The notes: generated from the sequence alone by a model not told the origin. 64,000 nucleotides of DNA from Alteribacter natronophilus (GCF_006007885.1 NZ_VCRO01000006.1:1-64000); one strand, 5' to 3'; positions 52,391-60,589 are shown, numbered from the stretch's first letter. Numbers and translations are program-made.

Positions 52391-52565
52391 ATGTTCTCTT
52401 TCTTTTCCTCTGCCGGATCAGAAAAATGACAAGGAGTCCGGCAAGCCCGATTCTCCCCGTCAGGTGAAGAGCTTCCGAATCGTACATATACGCTGCCGCC
52501 AGCGCAGTCAGAAAGCAGATTACCCCAATCACATAAACAGGTATAAATACATCCTGTTTTTCCAC
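52389..52565 (-). CDS. Small two-span membrane protein
   Basis: About 58 residues from a GTG nine bases after AAGGGGA; a GTG three codons earlier touches that site and is less likely. Two hydrophobic spans (FIPVYVIGVICFLTALAAAY and LTGRIGLAGLLVIFLI) and a basic tail RQRKRKRT. It follows the larger membrane-protein gene by 14 bases, so they are co-transcribed. No family recognised. Confidence 0.6.
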   Translation of the reverse strand: MEKQDVFIPVYVIGVICFLTALAAAYMYDSEALHLTGRIGLAGLLVIFLIRQRKRKRT

Positions 52566-52579
52566 GGCTATCACTCCCC

Positions 52580-53017
52580 TTACCTGATTGAAGCCATATC
52601 GCCAAGGATCAGCAGAAAAACAATGGATACGATCGGTACCGCTGTTACAAGAGCAAAGCCGGCAACCAGAATCAGCTGGGCTGTTTCCCTGAGCTTTTTG
52701 TCCGCCCCCGATTTGCGCACTGCCTCTCCTCCGAGCTTAAACATCCATATTTTCATCATGGCTGCCGGTGCAGCAATGAGTACCACCGGAATGACCGGAT
52801 CGATCGTCCCCCTGCCGTCCATGAAGAAAAACAGCAGTACAACGCCGAGTATAAAAGGTGTCTCCATCAGTGCCGCTTTCAGGTAGAAAGGGCCCTGGGC
52901 TCGGGAGAGTTCTTCAGCGCCGCGTTTCCCTGATGCCACGGGCTTCATTATTTCGGAGAAAAGAAAATAGAAACAGACCATATAGCCGATGCTCGCGGCT
53001 GCAAATAAATATTCCAC
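52580..53017 (-). CDS. Four-span membrane protein, unknown function
   Basis: About 145 residues from a GTG (MEYLFAAAS) preceded by GGAGGGAG; the frame extends 12 codons further without a site. About four membrane spans arranged as two hairpins (AASIGYMVCFYFLFSEI, MKPVA; ETPFILGVVLLFFFMDGRG; IDPVIPVVLIAAPAAMM; LVAGFALVTAVPIVSIVFLL). No motif recognised. Upstream partner of the 58-residue protein. Confidence 0.6.
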   Translation of the reverse strand: MEYLFAAASIGYMVCFYFLFSEIMKPVASGKRGAEELSRAQGPFYLKAALMETPFILGVVLLFFFMDGRGTIDPVIPVVLIAAPAAMMKIWMFKLGGEAVRKSGADKKLRETAQLILVAGFALVTAVPIVSIVFLLILGDMASIR

Positions 53018-53144
53018 AGTATTCTCCCTCCAAAAAGCTCTGCAGGCCCCCATTAGTCCTGTAACAGTATATCATGTGACTGCCCGTCTGAATGTACGGA
53101 TTTACGGATGTTCACTGCTTAGAGTTCTTACTTTTATCGCAGCA

Positions 53145-53560
53145 CATCTCTTTGTTCAGCAGTAAATGCTCTATTTATGCCGTAATTCCCACCATGCTTT
53201 TTTGACACGGTTATGAATGATTTTATTTATAAGGTAATTCCTACGCTGCTCTTTTGACAGGTTTATGAACGCTTCTATTTATACCGTATTTCCCATGCCG
53301 CTCTTTTGACAGCGTTATAATGCTTCTATTAATACCGTAATTCCCACGCCACTCTTTTGACAGCGTTATAAATGCTTCTATTAATACCGTAATTCCCACG
53401 CCGCTCTTTTGACAAGGGTTGAATGGTTTTATTTAAAGGTAATTACCACACCTCTATTTTGACAGGGTTATAAATGCTTCTATTTATGCTGTTATCCCTG
53501 CCCTGCGCTTTTGAAACGGATATGAAATACTTACTTTCGCTGGAATCACTCTTTTGCCAT
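53145..53560. repeat. Tandem array of ~52-bp repeats carrying TTGACA
   Basis: TTTGACA or a close variant recurs at 53201, 53253, 53305, 53356, 53408, 53458, 53510 (TTTGAAA) and about 53553, with a diverged first unit near 53150. Intervals are 52, 52, 51, 52, 50, 52 and ~43 bases. Each unit also holds CCGTAATTCCCAC and a T/A-rich CTTCTATTTATA. No long ORF. It fills most of the gap upstream of the acetyltransferase at 53685. Confidence 0.9.
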
Positions 53561-53684
53561 TTTAAAGATCACCTGCCGCCTGTTCGGTTGCTAAAAAAAT
53601 CCAGCAGTGCCATATTGTCGCGATTCGCAGCGTAATCCTTTAAAATGGGAAACAGAGAAAATGAGAATCAGAGGAGGAGCAGTC

Positions 53685-54551
53685 ATGACGACGAAGATGA
53701 TTCGTATGCTTACGATGGAAGACTATCCTTATATGAAAGCGATGGATACGGCAATTGAGGACGACTATATAAAACGGATTTTTGAAAGGCTGACGAGCGG
53801 CCCGCACAAACTGTACGGCATGTTTCTGGACGATCGTCTCGTAAGTGTTGGGGGATATTCCATTTTCGCAAGGAGCTACGCCATGCTCGGGCGTCTTAGA
53901 AGTGACCGGAACTACAGAGGCATGAATCATACAACCGAACTTCTTCGCTTTGTAAAAGAAGAGGCATTCAGGCTGGATGAGATCCGCTGGGCCGGTGCCA
54001 ATACCCAGGAGGAAAACACAGCTGCCCGGCGCGTTCTTGAGAAGGCAGGGCTGACGCCGTGTGCAGTGCTTCACGGGGCAGTTACTAAAAATACAGCTGC
54101 TCTTGAAACAGGCTGCAGCACTTGGAAACCCGTTAAAACCGATACCGGAAAAAAACAGTGGCTCAAACACGTATTTACCGAGTCTGAAGCTGTTTTTCCA
54201 TATGAATGCTACTATCCGTTCCCAGCATCGGATGACCTGTTCGTGGAGGATGCCATCAGGGACTGGAACTTTTACGAAAACAGTGATGGTACACGGGTAC
54301 TCATTACAAAGTACGACCAGAAAAAGTATCACTACCTGCATGCAATTTACCCGTGGAACGATTTCACTGGGCAGCCCGGCCTCTGGGAAACGATCACTCA
54401 GGATTACCGGAAACTTGCGGCAGAACATACCGACGAGGAAACATACGTGTGGATGGACCTGACAAAAGAGGGGGTTAAGTCCCTCCCTGCAGAGCACCCG
54501 TTCAGGCTTCCGTCACCATGGATTCTTCACGGGGAAAAAAAGCCGGTTTAA
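53685..54551 (+). CDS. GNAT acetyltransferase with C-terminal extension
   Basis: 288 residues from MTTKMIR (AGAGGAGGAGC upstream; an earlier in-frame ATG lacks a site). GNAT domain in the first ~140 residues: LGRLRSDRNYRGMNHTTELL and GANTQEENTAARRVLEKAGL. The rest (~150-288) is a second domain rich in aromatic residues with no clear match (YPFPASDDLFVEDAIRDWNF). Lies just behind the 52-bp array, whose TTGACA units could affect it. Substrate unknown. Confidence 0.8.
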   Translation: MTTKMIRMLTMEDYPYMKAMDTAIEDDYIKRIFERLTSGPHKLYGMFLDDRLVSVGGYSIFARSYAMLGRLRSDRNYRGMNHTTELLRFVKEEAFRLDEIRWAGANTQEENTAARRVLEKAGLTPCAVLHGAVTKNTAALETGCSTWKPVKTDTGKKQWLKHVFTESEAVFPYECYYPFPASDDLFVEDAIRDWNFYENSDGTRVLITKYDQKKYHYLHAIYPWNDFTGQPGLWETITQDYRKLAAEHTDEETYVWMDLTKEGVKSLPAEHPFRLPSPWILHGEKKPV

Positions 54552-54560
54552 TTACAGCAG

Positions 54561-54600
54561 AAAAGAGAGGGAGCTCCCATGCAGCTCTCTCTCTTTTTAT
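54561..54600 (+). terminator. Terminator between GNAT and arsC genes
   Basis: AAAGAGAGGGAGCT pairs with AGCTCTCTCTCTTT (one mismatch) and is followed by TTTAT; A-rich on the other side, so it may serve arsC too. Confidence 0.8.
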
Positions 54601-54608
54601 GTGACTTA

Positions 54609-55028
54609 TTACTTCCCTGTCTCAGCAAAGTGCCGGATTCGGCTTCCAATTTCATCACGGACGCGCTGGAATACAGCCCACTTTTCTTCATCGGTTCCTT
54701 CTGCTTTCGCCGGATCATCAAATCCCCAGTGCACGCGTTCCCTGTCCGGAGGTGTTGCCGGACATACATCGCTGGCGTGGCCACAGAGAGTAACCACCAG
54801 GTCAGCACGGTCAAGGAGGTCTTTGTCAATCGTATCGGATGTCTGTTCGGAAATATCGATGTCCACTTCCTCCATAGCCTTTACGGCTTTCGGATTTACT
54901 CCGTGGGCCTTGATTCCTGCAGAATAAACTTCATATCTGTCACCAATGTAGTGCTTTCCCCACGCTTCAGCCATCTGGCTGCGGCAGGAATTTCCTGTAC
55001 ATAGAAAGTAGATTACCGGCTTTGTCAT
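54609..55028 (-). CDS. arsC: Arsenate reductase, thioredoxin-linked
   Basis: 139 residues, equal to B. subtilis ArsC. P-loop CTGNSCRS with nucleophile Cys10, and the redox pair Cys82 and Cys89 ([11 protein letters not shown]), all at the B. subtilis positions. It reduces arsenate to arsenite using thioredoxin. No arsR, arsenite pump or arsenic operator is adjacent, so efflux genes must be elsewhere. AAAGGAG precedes the ATG. Confidence 0.95.
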   Translation of the reverse strand: MTKPVIYFLCTGNSCRSQMAEAWGKHYIGDRYEVYSAGIKAHGVNPKAVKAMEEVDIDISEQTSDTIDKDLLDRADLVVTLCGHASDVCPATPPDRERVHWGFDDPAKAEGTDEEKWAVFQRVRDEIGSRIRHFAETGK

Positions 55029-55175
55029 TTTAAATAACTCCTTTAAAGGGAAGTATTTTCAGGATCCTCTCCATTTTCAAGCCTATTATATAATCAAACA
55101 TTTATATAATCAACCTCGAATGTTCACGGGATTGACGCAAAGTTGTGTGAGAGTTTCAAAAAGAGAGCATCTTTA

Positions 55176-55205
55176 TTGACCCTGATAATCGTTTTCAATT
55201 ATATT
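55176..55205 (+). promoter_or_regulatory. Fur-box promoter of the FbpB-like gene
   Basis: TTGACC (55176-55181), 18-base spacer, TATATT (55200-55205). Between them TGATAATCGTTTTCA (55183-55197) matches 13 of 15 positions of the Fur box TGATAATNATTATCA. Iron repression is expected. Confidence 0.8.
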
Positions 55206-55274
55206 AATAGTGTACTTCTTCACAGGGGAAAAGCGATTCTTTTGGGTTAAAACAATCACGAAAGGATGGTATAT

Positions 55275-55415
55275 ATGCTCAGGAAGTCCATGACAATGCT
55301 CATTAACCAGAATAAAGAAGAAATCCTTAAAAATGAGCGCGAACTCGATCGTATTGAAGAGAAACTTGATCAGAAGCTGACACGAAAAACAACCCGGAAA
55401 TTTGAAAACAAATAA
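55275..55415 (+). CDS. FbpB-like small basic protein, Fur-regulated
   Basis: 46 residues: MLRKSMTMLINQNKEEILKN then ERELDRIEEKLDQKLTRKTT and RKFENK. AAAGGATGG precedes the ATG. Size, charge and the pattern NQNKEEILKNE-LDRIEEKL match the FbpB group of B. subtilis, small proteins thought to assist the iron-sparing small RNA FsrA. The Fur box in its promoter supports this. Its own terminator follows. Confidence 0.75.
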   Translation: MLRKSMTMLINQNKEEILKNERELDRIEEKLDQKLTRKTTRKFENK

Positions 55416-55421
55416 AGATCA

Positions 55422-55456
55422 GGGCCTGATATGAACAATTCATATCGGGCCTTTTA
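55422..55456 (+). terminator. Terminator of the FbpB-like gene
   Basis: GGGCCTGATATGAA pairs with TTCATATCGGGCC around a 3-base loop (one mismatch) and is followed by TTTTATTATT. Confidence 0.88.
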
Positions 55457-55539
55457 TTATTCTTCGATCATACCGGATTATTTCATGTCCTAACCCTCTT
55501 CACTGCCTAATACGATAGTGTAAAGGTGTGTGAGGGGAC

Positions 55540-56052
55540 ATGGTGCTGACTACTCTGCTTTTCTGTATGCTGATCGGGTTTGACGGTCTTCTGTGGGGCG
55601 CGATTATCGGCTATAAGCGCGTCTATTTTTCGTTGGGCCAGCTTCTGTTTCTTTCTGCCGGCGTGGGGGTAATCTTCTTTTTTACTTATCTGTTCGGCTC
55701 TCTTGTTGGCGTCGAGATCTCCACCTCACTTCTTAACCGACTGAGCGGCATGGTTTTTCTCGCTGTCGGTCTTCTGCAGCTCACCCACTCAGGCCGGTTT
55801 CTGTTTGCCAGGCTTGTGAGAAACCTGTTTATTATCGTCAATATTGATAATATCGGCTACGGAGTTGTGTCCGGTGTGCAGGAAGTGCATCCGGTTACCG
55901 GTGTATTTGTGGCAGCGGCATTTTTTGTGCTCTTTGTGTTCGGAATGGTTGCCGGCAGTTCGGCCCGGTTTAAATTTCTGGCGCGAAACAATAAGGTGCT
56001 GCCATCGCTGATTCTCATTGTGATCGGTACTTATAAGCTGCTGTTTTCATAG
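55540..56052 (+). CDS. Membrane protein resembling MntP/YtaF family
   Basis: 170 residues, about six spans. Two halves each carry an acidic motif at a span start: FCMLIGFDGLLWGAIIGYKR and LFIIVNIDNIGYGVVSGVQE, as in the duplicated Asp-containing metal transporters MntP and YtaF. Could export manganese or another ion, or be spore-specific like YtaF. The start may be the ATG at 55540 or the next codon, GTG, better spaced from GAGGGG. Single gene. Confidence 0.6.
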   Translation: MVLTTLLFCMLIGFDGLLWGAIIGYKRVYFSLGQLLFLSAGVGVIFFFTYLFGSLVGVEISTSLLNRLSGMVFLAVGLLQLTHSGRFLFARLVRNLFIIVNIDNIGYGVVSGVQEVHPVTGVFVAAAFFVLFVFGMVAGSSARFKFLARNNKVLPSLILIVIGTYKLLFS

Positions 56053-56214
56053 AGGGAGCGGCGAACGGAATTTTTGGGATGTATAATGGCTTACTGCCCT
56101 TCACACGGTTTTATTGTCCTCTGCTGCTTCCAGCGGCCGGGCCCAGCCGGGTCAGTACCCTTCATCCGAAAAAGCCTGCCCCACCAGTGGTGGAAGCAGA
56201 CTTTTTTCATTGGC

Positions 56215-56442
56215 TGTTTTATCAAAGATTGTTGTTTTTCTACGCTACAGACCGACTCTTTCCGCGGGCAACACCTCAGCCTCCTCGGGAAAGTTCCTGC
56301 TTCTTCCTCTGCCAGTTAAGCTCCGCAGCCAGGTACGTCGAAGCAACTCGCAGATTAATCACGCAGTAAACGTTCGTCGCTGGGAGTTGCGGCCTTTCGC
56401 TCCGAAATTAATAATAGCAATAGCAACAATCTTTACGAAAAG
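56215..56442. repeat. Interspersed palindromic element, copy D
   Basis: AAAGATTGTTG (56224-56234) and CAACAATCTTT (56424-56434) are an 11-bp terminal inverted repeat, continued outward by TTTT/CGAAAAG similarity. Inside: TTTTTCTACGCT, CTCTTTCCGCGGGC (56257 on) and CAGCCTCCTCGGG. The left end matches copy B; the right half is diverged. It occupies the gap between the MntP-like and anti-sigma genes. Confidence 0.8.
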
Positions 56443-56449
56443 AACTTTT

Positions 56450-57436
56450 TCATTTCACTTTAACCTTTTCCAGCTGATTTACATACTGCTCTCTCTCGAC
56501 TGCTGAAATATTGGACGCTATCCGGTAATGAAAGGAGCTGTTTGGGTCGCTGAAACCTTCTTCAATCAGGACTTCATCCACAAACTGCGAATAAATCGCC
56601 GGCTCCACGCGAGGTTCTTCTCTCAGTTCGCCCATGAGGTAAATTGCGCTCTCCCCGCCCGGACTGACGGTCCCGTAATTGCTGTACTTGATTGAGTACT
56701 CCACCGCTTCACCGTCTGCTATTAATACCCGGATCCGCTCAGTACCCATCCGGCCGGAAAAATCCCTTACGCTAAGTATTGAATCCGCAAATTCCACTGC
56801 CGCCTCTTCCACGGTTTCTTTTTCCAGAATTTCCGTTTCCGCTCCGGCATAGGTAACGTACGTTACAAGGTCTCCTGTTGTACTGTGTGGATAGAGAAAA
56901 GTTCTCTCCTCCTCTGTAAAATGGAGATACAGCCCGCTGTGATCCACCCAGCCTTCCGCTATTTCCGTTGAGCCGTCGCCAAATACAAATTCAAAGCTGA
57001 AAGCCGGATCTGAAGAGGAGTATAAATTCCGCTCCTCTTTTTCGCCAAACAGGGTTTTCTGCAGGTCGTCCAGTGCATTCCGATCTGTTATACTCCTCTT
57101 TTCACTGCCGGTCACCGCATTACTTTCCGTATTTTCACGGTAGACGATCTGCTGCAGTCTGTCTGCTGCAACATCCGCGTGGTCCACTCCTGCCATTGAA
57201 GTTTCCGGATTTGCCGACTCCCGGCTGTCCAGAATGTATGAAGCGGTGACGACAAAGCCGATCAGGACGACAGCAGCTGTCAGGAGAGAAGCGGTCAGCC
57301 TGCTTTTTCGGGGTGGCGGTCCATCATCAGTCCCACCCGCCGCAGCTGTCAGGATTCCAAGGTATGTACGTTCTCTGTCTTCTTCTGATCTTTTCTGATT
57401 TTTAAGCTGTTTAAGCTGATCATCAAGTCTGCTCAT
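56450..57436 (-). CDS. Membrane-anchored anti-sigma factor-like protein
   Basis: 328 residues. A charged cytoplasmic N-terminus (~1-45: SRLDDQLKQLKNQKRSEEDR), one membrane span (~47-69: LTASLLTAAVVLIGFVVTAS), and a ~250-residue outer domain with no recognised motif. It starts right at the end of the sigma-factor reading frame, as anti-sigma genes do. Its reading frame is intact although the sigma gene is damaged. No zinc-binding HxxxCxxC is present. Confidence 0.75.
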   Translation of the reverse strand: MSRLDDQLKQLKNQKRSEEDRERTYLGILTAAAGGTDDGPPPRKSRLTASLLTAAVVLIGFVVTASYILDSRESANPETSMAGVDHADVAADRLQQIVYRENTESNAVTGSEKRSITDRNALDDLQKTLFGEKEERNLYSSSDPAFSFEFVFGDGSTEIAEGWVDHSGLYLHFTEEERTFLYPHSTTGDLVTYVTYAGAETEILEKETVEEAAVEFADSILSVRDFSGRMGTERIRVLIADGEAVEYSIKYSNYGTVSPGGESAIYLMGELREEPRVEPAIYSQFVDEVLIEEGFSDPNSSFHYRIASNISAVEREQYVNQLEKVKVK

Positions 57437-57693
57437 GCAACCGGCCCCTTTCTTCCAGCTTCTTTTTCAGCTTTCCCATAGCTCTTTGTGTGGTCATTTT
57501 CACTTTGGATTCGGACCAGCCGAGAACTTCGGCTGTTTCCCCTGACGGAGAACTCCTGGATTTTTCTAAGGAGAATCACTTCCCGGTAACTGCGCTTCAG
57601 CTGTTGAAGTACTTCGTAAAGTTCATTCTTCTCTTCATTCCAGGTGATATGATCCTCTGTTGATGTATAGTAAAGCTGTTCAAAATCGTCCAT
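57423..57693 (-). pseudogene. ECF sigma factor remnant: region 4 only, with frameshift
   Basis: Starts at MDDFEQLYYTSTEDHITWNE with AAAGGAGG upstream. LKRSYREVILLRKIQEFSVR is the start of sigma region 4.2, but a run of four C (57539-57542, plus strand) shifts the frame. In the next frame the helix-turn-helix continues cleanly: ETAEVLGWSESKVKMTTQRA then MGKLKKKLEERGRLHEQT, ending at 57423 and overlapping the anti-sigma start by 14 bases. Region 2, needed for -10 binding, is missing altogether. As written the product stops at 57433 after 86 residues. Confidence 0.8.
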
Positions 57694-57729
57694 CCGGTTC
57701 CTCCTTTCTCTCAATAGACGAGGAGTTAC

Positions 57730-57749
57730 GAAAACCGGTCACGGTTTTC
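57730..57749. other. Hairpin between sigma remnant and chrA
   Basis: Perfect 8-bp arms GAAAACCG and CGGTTTTC with a 4-base loop, in the divergent region. Could be an operator or remnant terminator. Confidence 0.45.
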
Positions 57750-57793
57750 AGCCTCTTTTCTACAATACTTTTACATTAAGCAGACTTTCTATA

Positions 57794-57822
57794 TGATAGA
57801 ATGATAAAAGTCTATTCTATCA
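57794..57822 (+). promoter_or_regulatory. Operator-like inverted repeat upstream of chrA
   Basis: TGATAGAAT (57794-57802) and ATTCTATCA (57814-57822) are perfect 9-bp arms 11 bases apart, ending 16 bases before the chrA start and overlapping its ribosome-site region. Likely the binding site of an unlinked repressor. Confidence 0.6.
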
Positions 57823-57837
57823 GTCAGGAGTATTTAT

Positions 57838-59034
57838 ATGTTCACAAGAGTCTTTGAAATCTTCTTAGTATCACTCCGGCTCGGTCTGACGTCCTTCGGC
57901 GGACCGGTTGCCCATCTTGGTTATTTTCACAATGAATACGTAAATCGGCGGAAGTGGCTCGATGATAAGGCCTACGCCGATCTCGTTGCACTGTCACAGT
58001 TTATCCCCGGTCCGGCGAGCTCCCAGGTTGGAATCGGCATCGGTCTGATGCGCGGCGGGCTGCCAGGGGCGTTTGCCTCGTTTGCCGGCTTTACTTTTCC
58101 CTCCGTGGCGATTCTGATCGGGTTTGCAGCGCTGCTTGAAATCTATGACCTGACACATGCGGGCTGGATTTACGGTCTTAAAATTGTCGCGGTCGCTGTC
58201 GTTGCCCACGCTGTGCTCGGCATGGGGAAGAAGCTAGCTCCCGACCGTGAGCGGGCAACCATTGCGCTTGTTACGCTTATGCTTGTGCTCCTCTGGCAGA
58301 CCGTTTACAGCCAGGTTGCTCTGATCGTCCTCGCCGGGATTGCAGGTTACATCATCTATAAAGGGCGGGAAGCAGAGCGTGCGCCGGATATTCTGACGGG
58401 GCTCAGTTACCGTTTTGCCGCTGTCTGCCTCGGGCTGTTTTTCGCACTGCTGGCTCTTCTCCCTTTGGCACGGCAGCTTTTTGAAGCCCAGTGGCTTGCT
58501 CTTTTTGACAGTTTCTACCGAGCCGGTGCCCTCGTTTTCGGCGGTGGACACGTCGTTCTTCCGCTTCTCGAACGTGAAGTGGTACCTGCAGGTCTTATGG
58601 GAGCTGATGAATTCCTTGCCGGCTACGGAGCGGCGCAGGCCGTCCCCGGCCCTCTGTTTACGTTCGCATCCTATCTCGGCACTGTTGCCGGAGGGATCAG
58701 CGGCGGACTGATTGCTACAGCAGCGATCTTTCTTCCGGCATTTCTGCTCATCCTCGGCACACTTCCGTTCTGGGGTCAGATCCGGAAAAACCCGGTCATT
58801 CAGAGCGCCCTTTACGGTGTGAACGCAGCTGTGGTCGGAATCCTCGCTGCAGCACTCTATAACCCTATTTTTACGAGTGCTGTTGATACAGCAATTGATT
58901 TTGCTTTTGCCGCCGGCTTATTCGGACTGCTTGTGTACTGGAAAATGCCGGCCTGGTTCGTCGTTCTCGTCGGTATCATCGGCGGTGCCGTTATTTCCTG
59001 GCTTTTTTACGGCGAAATTCTGTTCGGACTGTAA
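57838..59034 (+). CDS. chrA: Chromate transporter ChrA, two-domain
   Basis: 398 residues as two homologous halves of about 190, each with the CHR pattern: SLRLGLTSFGGPVAHLGYFH ... LSQFIPGPASSQVGIGIG in the first, FYRAGALVFGGGHVVLPLLE ... GAAQAVPGPLFTFASYLGTV in the second. Roughly ten to twelve spans. It exports chromate, probably by proton antiport. GTCAGGAGT precedes the ATG. Single gene; no chrB or chrR partner next to it. Confidence 0.93.
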   Translation: MFTRVFEIFLVSLRLGLTSFGGPVAHLGYFHNEYVNRRKWLDDKAYADLVALSQFIPGPASSQVGIGIGLMRGGLPGAFASFAGFTFPSVAILIGFAALLEIYDLTHAGWIYGLKIVAVAVVAHAVLGMGKKLAPDRERATIALVTLMLVLLWQTVYSQVALIVLAGIAGYIIYKGREAERAPDILTGLSYRFAAVCLGLFFALLALLPLARQLFEAQWLALFDSFYRAGALVFGGGHVVLPLLEREVVPAGLMGADEFLAGYGAAQAVPGPLFTFASYLGTVAGGISGGLIATAAIFLPAFLLILGTLPFWGQIRKNPVIQSALYGVNAAVVGILAAALYNPIFTSAVDTAIDFAFAAGLFGLLVYWKMPAWFVVLVGIIGGAVISWLFYGEILFGL

Positions 59035-59045
59035 AAAAACATACC

Positions 59046-59080
59046 AAAGACCGGCTGATATACTGCAGCCGGTCTTTTTG
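59046..59080 (+). terminator. Terminator after chrA
   Basis: Perfect 12-bp stem (59046-59057 with 59066-59077), 8-base loop, then TT; arms end in TTTTT on the right. Confidence 0.88.
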
Positions 59081-59089
59081 GATCCGTAA

Positions 59090-60589
59090 TTAAGCTGTTG
59101 CCCATTTTCCCACGCTGTCCAGTGCGGACTGCTGGGGAAAATGCTTTTTGAAAATACGGTAATACAGCGCTTCCTGTTTGCTTCTGAGAGGAACAGAGTA
59201 TTCTTTCTGAATCCGTTCAAACTCCACATCGGAAAACACTTCGCTCGCATAGGAATCCAGCACATCCAGTGCCCCGCTTCCTTCCGAGAATTCCTCCTTC
59301 GTTCTCCAGAGCACGTTTTCAGGAATCCAGCCGTCAAACGCTTTGCGCAGAAGCCATTTTTCCATGCGGTCTTTTTTATGCACTTTCAGATCCGCAGGAA
59401 TTTTCAGGGCATCCTCAATAACCTTAAGATCAAGGAACGGCACCCGCAGCTCCAGGGAGTGGGCCATGCTCATCCGGTCTGCCCGCTGAAGGTTCACAAA
59501 ATGCAGCACGTTAAGCATCCGGACAATTTCCTCATTCAGTTTGTTTGTATCCTGATACTCGCTAAGGTACTGGTAGCCGGCAAACAGTTCGTCGGCACCC
59601 TCACCAGAGAGAATGACCTTCACTTTGCTCGCTGCAAGTTTGGAGACAAAATAGTTCGGAACGGCACTCCGTACAAGTGACGGTTCGTACGACTCCAGGT
59701 GATAGATTACGTGCTCCATCGCTTCCACAAGCTCTTCCTGCGTATAAATATATTCATAGTGATCGGTTCCGAGATATTCCGCCACTTCCCTGGCACGCAG
59801 AATATCCGCGCTTCCTTCAGAACCGACGCAGAACGATTTAATCGGTTTGTCAGTATATTCGTTTGCGATCGCGGCAATCAGACTGCTGTCCAGACCACCG
59901 CTCAGAAGGACCCCGACCTCCACGTCAGCCATCAGACGTTTTTTCACCGCGCCAACCAGGTTCTCACGGATCACTTCAGTATGAACTTCCCAGTCATGGT
60001 TCGGTTCATCAATTTTCGGCGCTTCAATCTTCCGGTACGCCACAAAGCCTTTTTCCGGTGTGAAATAATGACCGTGAGGGAATTCGTGTGCATCGTCGAT
60101 GAGAAGATACAGTGTCTTCAGTTCCGAGGAAAAATAGTAGTGCCCTTCCTCGTCACGGCCGTAGTAAAGCGGCTTAATACCAAGAGTGTCGCGCCCTGCC
60201 ACGAAAGTGTTATTTTCCACATCGGCAATAAAATAACCGAACATGCCGTCAAGTTTCTCTATACTTCCCGCGCCTTCTTTTTCGTACAGCTTAAGGACTG
60301 CTTCACTGTCTGAATGGGTCAGGAATTCTTCGCCTTTCAGGTCTTCTTTTTTCAGTTGAAGATGATTGTAGATCTCGCCGTTGCAGACGAGCCATTTATT
60401 TTCACCGGCATTTGTAATCGGCTGAATGCCATCCTCCAGTCCGACAATGGACAGCCGCTGATGTCCGAGATGAAAGGCGTTCACATCGACATGCTTTCCT
60501 TCGTCCGGACCGCGGTGCTTCATACTTTCAAGCACTTTATCCATCATTTTTCCGTCTACTGGTCTCGTTGTTGCAAAAATGCCGCACAT
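59090..60589 (-). CDS. asnB: Asparagine synthetase, glutamine-hydrolysing
   Basis: 499 residues from MCGIFATT, where Cys2 becomes the N-terminal glutaminase nucleophile; AGGAGTG lies upstream and the 30 codons before it are not used. N-terminal Ntn glutaminase (HRGPDEG, HLGHQRLSIVG, CNGEIYNH), C-terminal synthetase with ATP loop VLLSGGLDSSLIAAI and SGEGADELFAGY. Makes asparagine from aspartate, glutamine and ATP. Shorter than B. subtilis AsnB/AsnO and nearer to the E. coli AsnB layout. Confidence 0.94.
   Translation of the reverse strand: MCGIFATTRPVDGKMMDKVLESMKHRGPDEGKHVDVNAFHLGHQRLSIVGLEDGIQPITNAGENKWLVCNGEIYNHLQLKKEDLKGEEFLTHSDSEAVLKLYEKEGAGSIEKLDGMFGYFIADVENNTFVAGRDTLGIKPLYYGRDEEGHYYFSSELKTLYLLIDDAHEFPHGHYFTPEKGFVAYRKIEAPKIDEPNHDWEVHTEVIRENLVGAVKKRLMADVEVGVLLSGGLDSSLIAAIANEYTDKPIKSFCVGSEGSADILRAREVAEYLGTDHYEYIYTQEELVEAMEHVIYHLESYEPSLVRSAVPNYFVSKLAASKVKVILSGEGADELFAGYQYLSEYQDTNKLNEEIVRMLNVLHFVNLQRADRMSMAHSLELRVPFLDLKVIEDALKIPADLKVHKKDRMEKWLLRKAFDGWIPENVLWRTKEEFSEGSGALDVLDSYASEVFSDVEFERIQKEYSVPLRSKQEALYYRIFKKHFPQQSALDSVGKWATA

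Noticed and set aside
53145-53560. CRISPR-like reading of the 52-bp array
   Set aside because: The whole unit is repeated with drift throughout; there is no split into constant repeats and unique spacers.
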